Source of the DNA: Litoditis marina
Taxonomy: Eukaryota > Nematoda > Chromadorea > Rhabditida > Rhabditidae
Reading direction: 5' to 3'
DNA: 64,000 bases
Assembly: GCA_964036275.1 (NCBI GenBank)
Contig: OZ038437.1
Coordinates: 5,043,241 to 5,107,240 of the forward strand
In this document: positions 34,538 through 47,932 of the stretch, piece by piece
Position numbering within the stretch: position 1 is the first letter of the stretch
How the letters are laid out: each line of letters starts with the position of its first letter
Translations under genes and position numbers: made by a program
Notes under the pieces: generated by a model
Database searches by the model: none
What the model saw: only the letters and a program-made list of their open reading frames with translations
Told to the model about the DNA's origin: nothing

Positions 34538-35099
34538 CTTGGAAATCAAACTACGACCATGATAGGGTTAGCCTAAAATTGGACGAAAACACAGATTTGT
34601 TGTATATTTTGTGAGAAGTACCAGTTTCTAACATAGAAACGAAAAAGATTGAATTAATCAATAAAACTTTGCATGCATGAATTACTAATGATTTACACAC
34701 AAATAACACATACTAAGAGAACTATTGACTCATAAATCTAAAATGACGAAATTTAATAGCTATCTCAAAAATATTATACAACTTTTCCAATAACAATTAA
34801 GTTTACAAAAAGGTACATATATGAACACTTTCCTAGAAAGAAAGAAGACTCAAAATTTCTCCATCGTCTTACTTTTCCATTAATAATCGGCTTTTCTCCA
34901 TAGCTTATCCAAAAGAAAAGTGTCATCAGCTAATATCTCCAATGTGTGGGCGATATTAACATACAATAATAGACCTTTCACGGTCAAACTACTTTGATCG
35001 TGAAAGGTTAAAATTGTTTGGTCAAGTTTTTGTAGTTTAATAACAGTGTGTTCAAAAATTCTGCTGTGTAATCGATGAGTAAATAGAAATGGAAGTCGG

Positions 35100-35225
35100 T
35101 ATAGTCGTCGCCAACGGAAAGGAGGAAGGGTACTGTATATCTCACTTTCCGCTGTGTACGCACACATGTCTTTGATTTCGAAGTCCGGCGAGGGACAGAA
35201 ATTAATAAAATTGACACCCACTATA
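35100..35225 (+). mobile_element. tRNA-related SINE, copy 5, tRNA-like part deleted
   Basis: Head TATAGTCGTCGCCAACGG and tail GACACCCACTATA are present, but about 70 bp holding both Pol III boxes are missing, leaving 126 bp. Confidence 0.8.
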
Positions 35226-35682
35226 ACAGACTATGAATAAATCAAACGCGTGAGCGGTATTTCTAGAAACAGAAGATTTCAAAATTGCAAGAGAGGTTTT
35301 CGTACTTTGATCACCGCGGTTCAAAATTGCTTATGTGTTTTGCGATTAGACTACAAAGAAAACTCGAACGTCTCTAAATGTGTCATTTGTGTGGGCGGTA
35401 TTTACACGTTTATCTTTAGAAAGTTTTTCTATTTCTAATTAAATATAACACATTTCTCATTTTAAATATATAACACAATACTTTAACATGATTGTAACTT
35501 CATATACATCTTGTGTTTTACTCATTATATTCTATTATATCTTAACTTTTCCTTTTTAACGAAATCAAACTCTCACTTCAATCACAAATTTTAATTTCCC
35601 AGAGGTGCTCAAATACCGTACAAATGTCAGTTCCAGCGAGATAATAACGAGAAAACAGATTAGTGAAAACTCATATGTAACA

Positions 35683-35790
35683 TTTCTCTGCTCTCACATC
35701 CCGCCGGGATGTAAGAGACAAGAAATAGTGAGGCAAAGCGAGAGACGCAGGATGGGATGTGGGTGCCGGGATCGTCTAGCATACGTACTC
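35683..35790. mobile_element. Hairpin family E, right half only
   Basis: Begins TTTCTCTGCTCTCACATCCCGCCGGGATG and ends ATCGTCTAGCATACGTACTC; the left arm is missing. A further fragment, CGTACCTGCGTCTCTTCAAACGTACGCTATTTC, lies at 36751-36783. Confidence 0.8.
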
Positions 35791-36313
35791 AGAGTGGGAT
35801 CAAAGTACAACCACAGCGGGACAGGGTCACATATAATAAAGACTATCCCAAAAACGGTTCTATCTATAAAATTCAACTCAAACATTCGCGCATAGGCCGT
35901 GTAGAAAAGTAACAAATATGAACTTTTGAACCGTTAATTTTTTGTTGGAAATGATTACCTCTTATATTATCACATACAAAAAACTTGCAACTTACAAAAC
36001 ACTTGTAAAGTTCCTGGTAGAACTACTATGAATCTGGTTTTGAGCAACAAATATGGAAACCCGCCCAATATTAATGAGATTCTCATGATTATTGAGGTGG
36101 AACATTAATATGTTATTGTTTTTCCGATTGAATGCTCGACTAAACTTCGTTATTCAGGGTTTTCTCTCTCCAAAACAGTCCCATACTATGTATATTGTAC
36201 TATATTGCTGTTTTTGTAGTTTGATCCCATTGCTATTCAACCTTCTCAATAATGGCGTGTTTCGAGCTCAAACTACAATACAAAAGTGGTCATCTACTAT
36301 GGAGAATTTACGT

Positions 36314-36438
36314 TTTAAAGAAGGACGATAATGTGGACCAATCTCGTGTCAACGGTCCTTTGAACTGCAATCGAAAAATGTATTGCAGTTCAAAGGACTG
36401 AAGCGTTGAGATTGGACCACTTAATCGTCCTTCTTTAA
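36314..36438. mobile_element. Hairpin family F copy
   Basis: TTTAAAGAAGGACGATAATGTGGACCAATCTCGTGTC... pairs with ...GATTGGACCACTTAATCGTCCTTCTTTAAA. Confidence 0.9.
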
Positions 36439-37426
36439 ACAACAAAAATCAAGTCCCATATTCGCTGAGGTGGAACATTAATATGTTATTGTTTTTTTTC
36501 CGATTGAATGCATGACTAAACTTCGTTATAAACCTATTTCATCGAAAAATCAGTTTGAAAGAAATTAAGTTTTTGAAAAGAAGAATGACGAAGCGTCATT
36601 GTAGGTGGTACCATTCAATCAAGCGTAATTCAACAAGTTATTATGAACGTTTTCTAAGATAACAAAAAGTAGAATAAGATACGGAAGTATACTGGGTGAA
36701 AAAAGAAATACTCTTGTCAAAAGTGTTCAGAAATACTCCTGTTCTCGTCCGTACCTGCGTCTCTTCAAACGTACGCTATTTCTGTTGTCTCATACAAAAT
36801 TAGTAGGAGCGTTTTCTTTGAAAAAGAACTAAAAAGGGGGAAATTTCCCAATTTCCCAAGAAATGAAAATAAGGAAGTGCGAACTGTCAGTGTTTAGCAT
36901 GTAGTTAGGCTAAACAGGAATGGCTTGCAAGGAACATCAGTCTATTCTTATACTCTACACATCTTGGTGGATGTTCAAAAATGGCAAACACTTAAAGGTA
37001 CATGAAACTTTCCAAGAATCGATAGTCTTACTAATTTTTATATTGCGTATATTATGCCAATAAAGTATATAATCAGACTTCTTGAGAATAAATTAGGTTT
37101 ACAGGCTTTGAATAGATAAATTTTGAGCAGAGAAGGCATGTAGATGTTTGAGCCCTCAACTTACTATTTTTTATTTGATAAGCATCAAGTTCAAAACACA
37201 TTAAACTCAACTTAATCAAATTAACTTTACAAATGAGAAAAAGTAGGGTGCTCCAACATCTAGTTTTCCTAGGCCTCTCTGGTAAAGTTTAAATCTCTAG
37301 AGATACGTTTGCAGGCTAAGTTGCAAGTCGTACACATATTGTACTTACGTTCATAGAATGTTGAAATTGGAAGTAAAAACTGCAAAATGGTCAAAAATTG
37401 ATCTATGACCTATCGGAGGTTGTTTA

Positions 37427-37619
37427 TATAGTCGTTGCCAACGGAATGGCGGGAGGGTACTGTATATCTCACTTTCCGCTGTGTACGCACACATGTCTTC
37501 CATTCCAGGGATTGCCCAGTATGTGCTCAGCGCAGTGGTTAGCGCCCTGCTACAAATCTTTTGCTCGCAGGTTCGACTCCGGAAAGAGACAGCAATTTAT
37601 AAATTTGGCACTCACTATA
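37427..37619 (+). mobile_element. tRNA-related SINE, copy 6
   Basis: Full-length with a few missing bases before the A box (CAGCGCAGTGGTTAGCGC); B box GGTTCGACTCC. Confidence 0.85.
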
Positions 37620-37997
37620 AGGTAGTTCAGTGTAACAGTTTAGAAGAAATCAGAGTAACTGGATTAAGAATAAATGTAGTGTTTAAAAACACCATCGAAT
37701 TGCAGGAAACACCAACAAAAATAACGTTTTTATATAAGTCTTTTAGAGGTTTTTTTTTAAATAAGGGTTTCTCAACCCAAAATATGTCATATGTTCCACT
37801 ATAAAATGTAAATATAGATGAATACAAATATGAACAACGTGAATGACATAAATAGCGTAAATATGAGTTCAATGTTCCAGTATGTGGTACTATTTCCTCT
37901 GTTTCATTTTCAACACAGCAGAAATATAGGTATACCGTAATCCCAAACATGTTAAATGTTCTGCGACTATGAAATACTAGTTGCCTCTAGCCTGGTT

Positions 37998-38220
37998 CTA
38001 AGCTGCTTTCCCAAGAATGACGAACGGCTTCTGATTAGTGAAGATTTGAGTAGAATTGAGTAAGGAGATGGAGAGAGAGGGGAGTGAGAAGGGGGGAGAG
38101 AGAGAAAAGAGAGATAGATAGAGAAGAAGAAGAGAGAGAATAGGGATGAAGAGAAAGAGAAAGTAGAGAATGAAAGGAAGTAAAGAAAGGGAGAGAGAGA
38201 CAGACACCGAGAGAAGAGAA
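37998..38220. repeat. GA-rich simple repeat
   Basis: Imperfect GAGA/GAAG run with AGATAGATAGAGAAGAAG interruptions. A similar stretch at 38939-39035 repeats GAATGACGAACAGCTTCTGAT.GGTGAAGATT.GAG.AGAATTGAGTAAGGAG from 38014-38066. Confidence 0.8.
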
Positions 38221-38628
38221 AGAAATGCACTCGTACAACATAGTTTGAAGGAGAATACATATTTCCCGTTTAAAAACGAAACGTTCATTTTTCTGATAGA
38301 CTAACAATCATAAACCAAAAAATACTGACTTTTTTCTAATGTTCCATAGCTCTAAGCAGCAAATGTGAACAAAAGAATTGTTAGCCCAAAAGGCCATTCA
38401 GCTTTCTTTGTTGCATAAAAGGTTGCGTTCCGAAGACATTTAAGTGGAAAATGCTAGATTAAACTTTATTCATGAATTGAGTTATTATTGTTATTCATAA
38501 CAACATCGTTGAAGTATGACAACACAAAAACAGTACAGAAAACAGGAAGAACATTTGAGTTTCATGTATAGGGAGTGAAGAGATAAGTGGTTTGATGTCC
38601 ACACACATCACAAGTCAGGGTATAGCTC

Positions 38629-38825
38629 TATAGTCGCCATTTTCCCCATAAAGACAGCAGAGGGTTCAATTGATTGAGCGATGCGGGGCGAGCGGTCGTT
38701 GATTCTCTGCCAGCCGTTGAGAGAGTGTGTAGATCAATGATACGCAGACGAACTGGCCGCTCGCCAAACCCTGTCCCATACAAAATCGATGGTACGGTGT
38801 CCACAACGGTTTGACAAACCCTATA
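38629..38825 (+). mobile_element. ~197-bp TATAG-ended repeat family D, intact copy
   Basis: Starts TATAGTCGCCATTTTCCCC and ends CCCTATA. It is very similar over its whole length to 46962-47159. No coding capacity and no recognised Pol III box pair. Confidence 0.85.
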
Positions 38826-39265
38826 ACACTACTAGATACAAAACGCTGGGTTTGTAGTTTGATCAAGATCAAACTACAACGATAATTCGGTCACTCCCTA
38901 AAGTTTCTCTCTATTAGTCCATCGCCCTCACGCGAGAGAATGACGAACAGCTTCTGATCGGTGAAGATTGTGTAAAATTGAGTAAGGAGAGGAAGATAGA
39001 GAGAGAGGGAGAGAGAAATAAGAAGAGAGGTAAGAGCAACTCAAACTACCAAAGATGGTGTTTGTAGTTTCATCAATTTATGGCGTGTTTGAGATCAAAG
39101 TACAAAATGGTTGGAGTTCAAACTACAAAGATTATCCGGTCACTCCCCTTACTTCCTATCTATTAATCCATTGCCCTCACGCAATATACATACGTAAGAG
39201 CAAATTATATATCCGATGCAGGACTGCATCCCGTCTTACACATGCATTTTGGAATGGGAAAACAT

Positions 39266-39393
39266 CTTTAGAGAAGGACGATTATGTGGTCCGATCGCAA
39301 CGGTTCAAAAAAAAACTTAAACTGCAATACATTTTTCAATTGCAGTTCAAAAGTTGACACGGGATTGATCCACATTATCGTCCTTCTTTAAGG
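39266..39393. mobile_element. Hairpin family F copy
   Basis: CTTTAGAGAAGGACGATTATGTGGTCCGATC ... GGGATTGATCCACATTATCGTCCTTCTTTA. A strongly eroded relative lies at about 63636-63745 in a GOT2 intron. Confidence 0.8.
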
Positions 39394-39809
39394 AGAAAAT
39401 TAGGTTTTCGTAGTTTTCATACAAAAATAGGAAAATCGGGAGATTGCCAAATAATAGATCAAGAAAAAAACTCCACGAACTTTTCTCGAAGTGGTGTGCT
39501 TTTCAAATAGAGGCTCACACATACATTTTTGATTGGGAAAACATCTTTAATGGAACAGTTAACAAATTTATCTGTTTTCCCATTTTAATGCATTTTCAAC
39601 TTGGAATACATGTCTCAAGATAATCAACAAATTATATTTCATAATTTCTTGTACGAAAATAGAACATATGAAAGATTTCCAGAAAAAAAACGGTCTTTCT
39701 CTAACTTGAAAAAGATAGAAACAATTTGCTGAGTAGAAATAGGTCAACCACAATTTAATTGGTCAAGAAATATAAACAGTCCCAGATAAAACAAGAAAAA
39801 CTCCCAAAT

Positions 39810-40020
39810 TGGAGAAAGAGAGCTAGAAAAAGAGAGAGGGAGAAGAAATAAGAGTGAAAGAATAAGAGTAAAGAGAGAAATGAGAGAGAACAAGAGAAAG
39901 AGAGAAAGAAGAAAGAAAGAGAGAAGAGAGCGCGAGAGAGAACAAGAAAGAAAGAGAGAGAGAGAGAAAGAGAGAGAGGGAGAGAAAGAACAAGAAAGAG
40001 AGAGAGGGAGAGAAAGAGAG
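39810..40020. repeat. GA-rich simple repeat
   Basis: About 200 bp of GA/GAAA repeats, followed after 130 bp of mixed sequence by the CT-rich array at 40163. The two purine/pyrimidine tracts face each other. Confidence 0.85.
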
Positions 40021-40162
40021 ATGCCAGTAGATAGTAGATAGAGGGAGTGGTTATCTCTCCACTCCTGGCTCCGCCTCCCGTGGGAACTTGAAAATCGAGT
40101 GACATGTGAAAATGGACATGATGAAGGCTGGATAAAACATGTAGCCAGGAAGTGGGCGGCGT

Positions 40163-41556
<1,394 letters not shown>

Positions 41557-41679
41557 AAGGACCGCACGCGAGCCCTCAAACTCTAATAACTTGCTCAAAA
41601 AGTTTATCGAACACAGCCATTCGGCTCCTATATGGGATTTTTCGTCAAACTTCGGGACTAGTCCACAAAACGAGTTGAG

Positions 41680-42725
41680 GTCAAACTATAGACAAACGTA
41701 GGTCACAACTATAGTTTTGGCTCGACGTTTTTCTTCAATGTTTGTAGTTTGATCGTCGTGCAAAATTGAAATTCCAGCAGTGTATTCGGTTCAAACTACA
41801 AATAAAAATTGGTCAGTACGAAACAGTGTACCAAATTGAAATGGGACCAATGTGTTCCAATAAAATAACTTGTTTGCAGAGCAAGTGTGAACATCAACTT
41901 AGTTAAACCCACGATCAGTGGTAGTTCAAAGTTCAAAAGTCATTGATCTGTGTACTCCGACTCTGGGCTCAAACTAAACTAATTCATTAGGTTATTTATT
42001 TGAACAAAATATATGGTGTCACTAGGACGTTTTGGATGTTATAGTTATGTGAATGTGCTCAGTAAAAGACGAGCTCAAGAATCGTTTCGACCCTGATTCA
42101 AGACGATTTTTAGCTTTTTCTCAGAGGGTTGGGTCACTGATTCAAAGGTAGTTTATAGTTTGATCCCACCATCGAAAGTAGGTCACAAATTGGATTGGAA
42201 CAGACCGCATAGACTTAGATGTATTTTGATCTCGCGAAGAAGGTCAAAGTACATGGGTCATTGATCTGTGTTCCAAGTCGCAGAAAAGCAGTCGAATGGA
42301 GTTTATAGTTTGATCCCATCATCAAAGGTAGAATATAGCCAAACGTTGTAGTTTGGTACAAGACAACTTTTTCCAACTGAAAACCTGATCTTTGTCATAG
42401 TTCGACCTCCCCATCGAAAGTAGGTGACGAGAGTTGGATTGCAGCTAGCCGCATGAACTTGAATGTAGTTTGATCTCGCGATGAAAAAGGTCGAAGTACA
42501 AAGTTCATTGATCCATCTACTCACAAACTGGGCTCAAACTTGACACACTCACTCAAATGCTATTTGAACCCACCATCAAATGTCGCAGGTCAAAATTCGT
42601 TGATCTATGTTTCAAGTCATACGTTCATGCGTAGTTTATAGTTTGATCGTACCATCCAAATTCAAAGTACAAAGGTCATTGATCTGTGTACAAAGTCGCA
42701 GAAAAGCACTCAAATGGAGTGAAAT
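41680..42725. repeat. Degenerate tandem copies of a TAGTTTGATC-containing unit
   Basis: GTTTATAGTTTGATCCCACCATCGAAAGTAGG, GATCTCGCGA.GAA.AAGGTC.AAGTACA and TCATTGATCTGTGT recur three or more times (42149, 42300, 42463, 42631). Confidence 0.65.
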
Positions 42726-42804
42726 CGGAGAAGTTGGTTGCAAAGCCAACATAATATATCCGTGGACTTACACATGTTTGGGAATCGGATATGGAAAAAG
42801 AGAG

Positions 42805-43064
42805 CTCTCTTTCTCTCCCTCTCTTTTTCTCTCTTCATTCTCTCATTCTCTCTCTATCTCTCTCTCTCTATCTCTCTCTCTCCCTCTCTCTCTCATTATC
42901 TCTCTATCTCTCTCTCCATCTCCATCTCCATCTTCGTCTCCCTCACCAATTCTCTCTTTCTTATCTTTCTTCTTCTTCTTCTCTCTCTCTCTCTTTCTCT
43001 CTCTTTCTACCTCCTCTTCCCTTTCTCTCTCTCTTTTTCTCTTTCTCTCTCTTTTTCTCTCTAT

Positions 43065-43102
<38 letters not shown>

Positions 43103-43128
43103 CCTCGCTCTCTCTCTCTCTCTCTTCC
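42805..43128. repeat. CT-rich simple repeat
   Basis: About 320 bp of imperfect CT repeats with CCATCTCCATCTCCATC and CTTCTTCTTCTT inserts. Confidence 0.85.
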
Positions 43129-43267
43129 TTGAATCCCATTTTGACGAACGCCCGGAGATTTTCTCGAAAAGACAAAACCAAAACGAATTAGCTGGATGCA
43201 TTTGACTATGCAAAGCCAGTGTTTTAGAATTTGGGCCCAAAAATCTAAGGAAAAAGGATTTACAAAA

Positions 43268-43413
43268 TATATAATTTTAGTCAATAGCACAGTCACGTGA
43301 AGTCACGTGAAACATGTGAACACAGCAGAACGCCGAAACGTGCAATTACAAAGTGCATGACGCCCCATTAGAATGCTAAGTTCACGTGACCATTCAATTT
43401 ACTTCTAGTATAT
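43268..43413. mobile_element. MITE family C, intact copy
   Basis: TATA-bounded (TATATAATTTTAGTC ... CTTCTAGTATATA), with CACGTGAAACATGT, GTGCAATTACAAAGTGCA and TTCACGTGACC. The order is the reverse complement of 15197-15320. Confidence 0.8.
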
Positions 43414-43446
43414 AATATAAAAGAATGGCACTATTACCAGGCAACG

Positions 43447-43682
43447 TATAGTTCGTTTCACCAATCAATGTCCTTCTACAGTAATCTCTAAATTATTCAG
43501 GAGGCTTTTTCTAATGAATAAATTATTATTTTGCTTTCAAACTTCCAGAGTTTGTAGAAGTGAGGGTAGAACACAGAATAGCAAAGTATGACATCATTCC
43601 AAAAACATCAGACAACGAAACGCTGACCTGGAAGTTTGCGCAGCTTACTGTAGAGGATTGTGTGTTCGTGGAACAGACTATA
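43447..43682. mobile_element. MITE family A, copy 4
   Basis: TATAGTTCGTTTCACCAATCAATGTCCTTCTACAGTAATC ... TTACTGTAGAGGATTGTGTGTTCGTGGAACAGACTATA. Confidence 0.88.
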
Positions 43683-43765
43683 TGTGGTGTCTCGTTATAC
43701 TTCAGTGGTGTTTCGGAGCTTTGTCGTGCATGCAGCTTAGACTACAACTCGATTTTGTCATCCTA

Positions 43766-44000
43766 TATAGTCTTTTTCATTCCTACTGAGACTCCTACAG
43801 TAGGATTTCAGAACTTCCAAGCCGTTTTCCTCACTTACTTATGATCGGAAAGGTTAATGATTTTCGCACCCCGTTATCATTCTCAGGTAGAGTAAGTTTA
43901 AGAGAGGACTTTTGTTAAACTAAGTTTTCCGCTTGACAACAGTCCTCGGAAAGTTTGTAAGGTTACTGTAGGAGTCTCAGTAGGAATGGTGTGAACTATA
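43766..44000. mobile_element. MITE family B, copy 2
   Basis: TATAGTCTTTTTCATTCCTACTGAGACTCCTACAGTA ... TACTGTAGGAGTCTCAGTAGGAATGGTGTGAACTATA. It lies 84 bp after a family A copy. Confidence 0.88.
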
Positions 44001-44730
44001 TTTAGTCTGAACCCCGTAGCTGAAACATTATTCTATATTCAATATAAAATCGGAACTTAGAGTTGAGCATGTTAAAGTGTTCCATTCATTTCAAACTTTT
44101 GAATTTCGATTTTTTTTAAACGTGACAGTTATGATTAGATGCACTTGGTTACAAATTGATGAAACAGAGTGCACATCATAATATTGGCTCGTGTGAAGGT
44201 GTTGGTGGCGTCGAAAGTTCGAAAGAGCGCCGAATTCACGATTTATAAACGGTTTATAAACCATTATTGATTGTTTTAGTTACAACTGTTTACTTTGATA
44301 AGGATAAAAATATTGATTTTTCCCAAATTTTCGTTTCCTTGTTATTATAGTACAATGTGCGCTACAACTGATGTGTTACACTAGGACTCAGACGATTTCA
44401 CGATTTATAAACTGCGACAACTGTTTTTATTGGTCTGCGTGCGAGAATGAAAATTGAGAGATAAATGGAAGGAGGTAAAAGTGAAAGTGAGAGAGAAAAA
44501 ATAGAGAAAACGGGAGAGAGAAGAGATACAATGGGAGGAAGAGAGAGAAGGGAGATAGAACGAAAGAGAGAGAGAGAGAGAGAGAGGACAGAGAGGGGCA
44601 GGGGGCAGAGAGGTGTGTGTGGAAGGGGTAAAGAGAATGTCCGACTTTGAGGAAGAGTGGAGAGAGAAAGAGAAAAAGAGAGAGAGGTAAACACAGTTAG
44701 AAAGAGAGGATCAGAGAAAGAGGGTGTTAT

Positions 44731-44762
44731 AATAATAGGTTTATTCCACAAAAATCACACAA
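44731..44762 (-). mobile_element. Retroposon 3' end with (ATT)n tail
   Basis: Plus-strand ATAATAATAGGTTTATTCCACAAAAATCACAC is the reverse complement of 50749-50780 (GTGTGTAATTTTGTGGAATAAACCTATTATTATT). A poly(A) signal followed by a short ATT array suggests a shared non-LTR 3' terminus. Confidence 0.4.
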
Positions 44763-44956
44763 AAATCACGTGTTGACCTTGAGAGAGTACTACTCCCTCC
44801 CGCTTCATCAAAGTCAAGCCCTTTCGCTATTGTTGTTGCAGAGTGTGTGCTCTCTCAAATTGAGACAAATCTGTTTTCGAGCGACTTTGCCAACTTTTCT
44901 CAAATTGTTCCCAAGGGACTGAAATGGGGGGTTGACCGATTCCGTGTTGTAGTTTG

Positions 44957-45047
44957 GTCACGGACCAACCAACTAGGGTTGTTAATCAAGTTCAAAATTT
45001 CGAGTTGTCGAGTTTTCGAGTTTTCAAGTTTTGGGAGATTTCGAGTT
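44957..45047. repeat. CGAGTTTT-word element cut by the assembly gap
   Basis: GGGTTGTTAATCAAGTTCAAAATTTCGAGTTGTCGAGTTTTCGAGTTTTC runs into the Ns. The reverse complement of the same element is at 49355-49440. Confidence 0.7.
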
Positions 45048-45247
45048 NNNNNNNNNNNNNNNNNNNNNNNNNNNNNNNNNNNNNNNNNNNNNNNNNNNNN
45101 NNNNNNNNNNNNNNNNNNNNNNNNNNNNNNNNNNNNNNNNNNNNNNNNNNNNNNNNNNNNNNNNNNNNNNNNNNNNNNNNNNNNNNNNNNNNNNNNNNNN
45201 NNNNNNNNNNNNNNNNNNNNNNNNNNNNNNNNNNNNNNNNNNNNNNN
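45048..45247. other. Assembly gap of exactly 200 N
   Basis: Left edge is a CGAGTTTT repeat and right edge a GA repeat, so the missing DNA is probably low-complexity. The round length suggests a placeholder. Confidence 0.98.
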
Positions 45248-45570
45248 GAGGGGAAAGAAGGAAAATGAGAGATTATATAGATAGTGAGAGAGAGGAAAGA
45301 AGAGAGAGAGAAAGGAGAGAGAGAGAGTGAGAGAGAGAGAGAGAAAGAGAAAAGAAAAAAGAGAAGTCCCCAGATGCCGTTTTTCAGCTGGCAATTGGCC
45401 ATTTGCCAAACATTCGTCGTGGCTCCTGATTGAGACATCAGGGCAGCACAGCTCATCCAATTGTTATCCATTTATAGGGGTAGGGGAGGCGAAATGATAC
45501 ATGTTGATTTGTTTTGCTGTGTTTGTAGTTTGATCTACTCTCTTAAAGGGGACGCACGGGGGGGGGGGCA

Positions 45571-45807
45571 AACTTCTTCCCGAACCAGTTGGTTCAGTAT
45601 TATACCGAACCACTTGCGTACTCGCACCGACAGGAAACCGAAGCAGACCCTAACAAACGTTACGTGGTCGACCAATTTCAGCATTTTTTAGTTGATTTGG
45701 TTCGGTTTTACCTTCGTCAGCGCAAATTTGGTTCGGTTTTGAAACGAATCGCCTGGTTCGGGAACGGTTCGATTTCGATTCGGGAAGAGTCGGTTCAGGA
45801 AGAAGTT
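45571..45807. mobile_element. CGGTTCG-word foldback element
   Basis: AACTTCTTCCCGAACCAGTTGG pairs with the right end CGGTTCAGGAAGAAGTT. Between them are many CGAACC/GGTTCG variants (TTGGTTCGGTTTT, CTGGTTCGGGAACGGTTCG). Confidence 0.75.
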
Positions 45808-45921
45808 CACCCGCACGGGGTAGGGAGGCCCGAATCGGGTTACTTATTCTGCTGTGTTTGTATTTTGATCACATTGGGAAGTATGGTAGGGATGACTGAC
45901 TCGTTTAATATGTTTGCTGTT

Positions 45922-45995
45922 TGATAGAATAGAATAGATAGAATAGATTTATTCAACATGTGACTTTCCACATTTTGAAATGTGGCACTCCAATT
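45922..45995 (-). mobile_element. Second copy of the (TTCTA)n-tailed retroposon 3' end
   Basis: Reverse complement of 25375-25448, sharing the GTGCCACAT, GTCAC and AATAAATCTATTCTA blocks. Confidence 0.5.
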
Positions 45996-46547
45996 GTTGG
46001 ATAAAAGAAGGAAAAAATAGATGGAAAGAATGGTATCCCTGTTACGCGCTTGTAGTTATAGATGGATGCAATTAGCAGTGTAGTACGATTGAACGGTGAT
46101 TGTACCTGTTTTTGTAGTGACGTAATTATTATGAAACACTTGATCTTTCTAGTGAGTCAGTCTTCCCATTTATAGGGGAGGGGGTAGGGGAGGCAAAATG
46201 ATAGATGTTGTTGTGTTTTGCTGTGTTTGTAGTTTGATCTCGCTATGTGCTGCCTTAATAACCGCAACTATGTGACCCAATTGTTCTTTTTTTTTCAGGG
46301 GTAGGGAGGTCAAAAACGAATATAGTACTCTGATATCGAAAAAGGTATCTGTATCTGGCGACAACGTATGATAGTTTGTTATGCCGTGTAGCAAATAGAG
46401 CACATGTGTTTATCAAATGTGTTATGATGTGACACAAATCGAAATACAACTGAAACTAGTTCACCAACGCCTTAAAGAGTGAAGGAACAATTCAAAAACG
46501 TCATTTCTATGAGAATGTAGTGTGATCCTATTTAGTTTGGTGGATAA

Positions 46548-46785
46548 TATAGTTCGTTTCACCAATCGATGACTTTCTACAGTAATCTTTCAAAAGTTCA
46601 AACGCATTTATCTAGCCAACAAACAGGATTTAAGATTCACTGTTTTGTATGCTCGTAGTAACCAGAGTGGAAAACGAAATCACAAAGTTTAAACTATGTA
46701 CAACACCTACAAGATATGATAAATTTACTTAAAAGATTCATTATCTTACTGTAGAGGGCTATTGTTTCGTGAAACGAATTTCCGC
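46548..46785. mobile_element. MITE family A, copy 5 (diverged right end)
   Basis: TATAGTTCGTTTCACCAATCGATGACTTTCTACAGTAATC at the left. The right end is eroded: TTACTGTAGAGGGCTATTGTTTCGTGAAACGAA. Confidence 0.75.
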
Positions 46786-46961
46786 TGTACATAAATGCGC
46801 CGAGATCAGGAATTTTACTGATTGTGATTTTGCAAAGAGTTTCTCCTCCACTATAATAATATAATAAGGTATACCAAACTACAATTTCGAGCCTCTGAGG
46901 TCGACTTTGACAGACAAAGTTCAGAGACTACAAACTACAATATTTGAAAGGAATTAATGAA

Positions 46962-47159
46962 TATAGTCGTCATTTTCCCCATAAAGATAGCAGAGGATTT
47001 AATTGATTGAGCGATGCGGGGCGAGCGGTCGTTGATTATTTGCCAGGAATTGAGAGAGTGTGTAGATCAATGATACGCAGACTAACTGGCCGCTCGCCAA
47101 ACCCCGCCCCTTAGAAAATCGATGGTACGGTGTCCACAACGGTTTGACGAATCCTATAT
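46962..47159 (+). mobile_element. ~197-bp TATAG-ended repeat family D, intact copy
   Basis: Starts TATAGTCGTCATTTTCCCC and ends ATCCTATAT. Partial relatives carrying the TAAAGACAGCA...TGTGTAGATC blocks occur at 52838-52915 and 53450-53495. Confidence 0.85.
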
Positions 47160-47259
47160 CCCCTCGAAAGAAGTAGAGCCTAGTCCCTGGTTCCTCATCG
47201 GAAATCCCGACATCAAACTACAACGCAAAGTTGACAACGTCTTATAGGTGAGTTCTGGG

Positions 47260-47640
47260 AGATGAAACTACAAATATGGCAGAAAATCCATCTCTTCTCA
47301 GCTGTCTCTTTTCTCGAAAAGGGAGCCACTACTGTGAAAACGCTGGCAGCTTAAAATACCGGAGAAGATGCAGGCTTAAATACTGGTGTCGAATTAGCCT
47401 GCATCTCCCTATGAATTTCAAACAGTACAGGCGACATCTGGCTGACCCCGGTATTTTGAGTTGCAAAATTGGCGAGTCCGGTATTTTAAGTTGCAGCGGT
47501 TTTTCATAGTAGTTCCTGTTCTGAAATCCCAAGATCAAATTACAAGAGTACAGACTACAATCTTTCAAAGTGTTCCTAAAAATCGATATCTTCTCAAAAG
47601 TCTCTTTTCTCGAAAAGGGAGCCACTAGTTCCTGTTCTGA
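47260..47640. repeat. Foldback/duplicated block with TCTCGAAAAGGGAGCCACTA
   Basis: CTTCTCA..TGTCTCTTTTCTCGAAAAGGGAGCCACTA occurs at 47294 and 47594. CTTAAAATACCGG and CCGGTATTTTAAG, and GATGCAGGCTAA.T / AATTAGCCTGCATC, form inverted pairs between them. Confidence 0.65.
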
Positions 47641-47736
47641 AATCCCATTTGAACGCGTCGCTCCTATCTCCTACTTGCGTGGATAACAAAATTTATCCAA
47701 TTTCGTTTAAAGGACTGAAAAAGATGAGCATCTCGG

Positions 47737-47828
47737 TGATAGAGAGAGGGAAAGAGAGGGAGAGAGAGAGAGAGAGAGGGGAGGGGGAGAGGGAAAGAGA
47801 GGAACTGGGGGATAGAGAGAGAGAGTAA
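47737..47828. repeat. GA-rich simple repeat
   Basis: GAGAGAGAGAGAGAGAGGGGAGGGGGAGAGGG and similar, just upstream of a SINE. Confidence 0.8.
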
Positions 47829-47932
47829 GAGATGGCAATGTGAGAGAGCATGGAGGTCAATGAGGTCGCAGACAGCCTGGAACAGTCTGCGTCTCTCTGA
47901 CCTGCACATTCTATCGTTGTAAACTGACTATA

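Larger units (their letters stand above)
32431..38000. other. Intergenic region with SINEs and MITEs
   Basis: No gene supported on either strand. Besides the listed SINE, MITE and hairpin copies it is AT-rich unique sequence. The open frames seen here fall on repeats or lack splice-consistent neighbours. Confidence 0.55.
44001..46547. other. Intergenic stretch with GA tracts, word foldbacks and an assembly gap
   Basis: No gene. It holds GA repeats at 44450-44720 and 45248-45365, the N gap, the CGGTTCG foldback and the (TTCTA)n-tailed retroposon end. Confidence 0.55.

Noticed and set aside
43560..43844. A ~94-codon open frame
   Set aside because: It lies inside MITE families A and B, whose other copies are not open in that frame.
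45031..45330. Open frames across the N gap
   Set aside because: They consist mainly of unknown bases.
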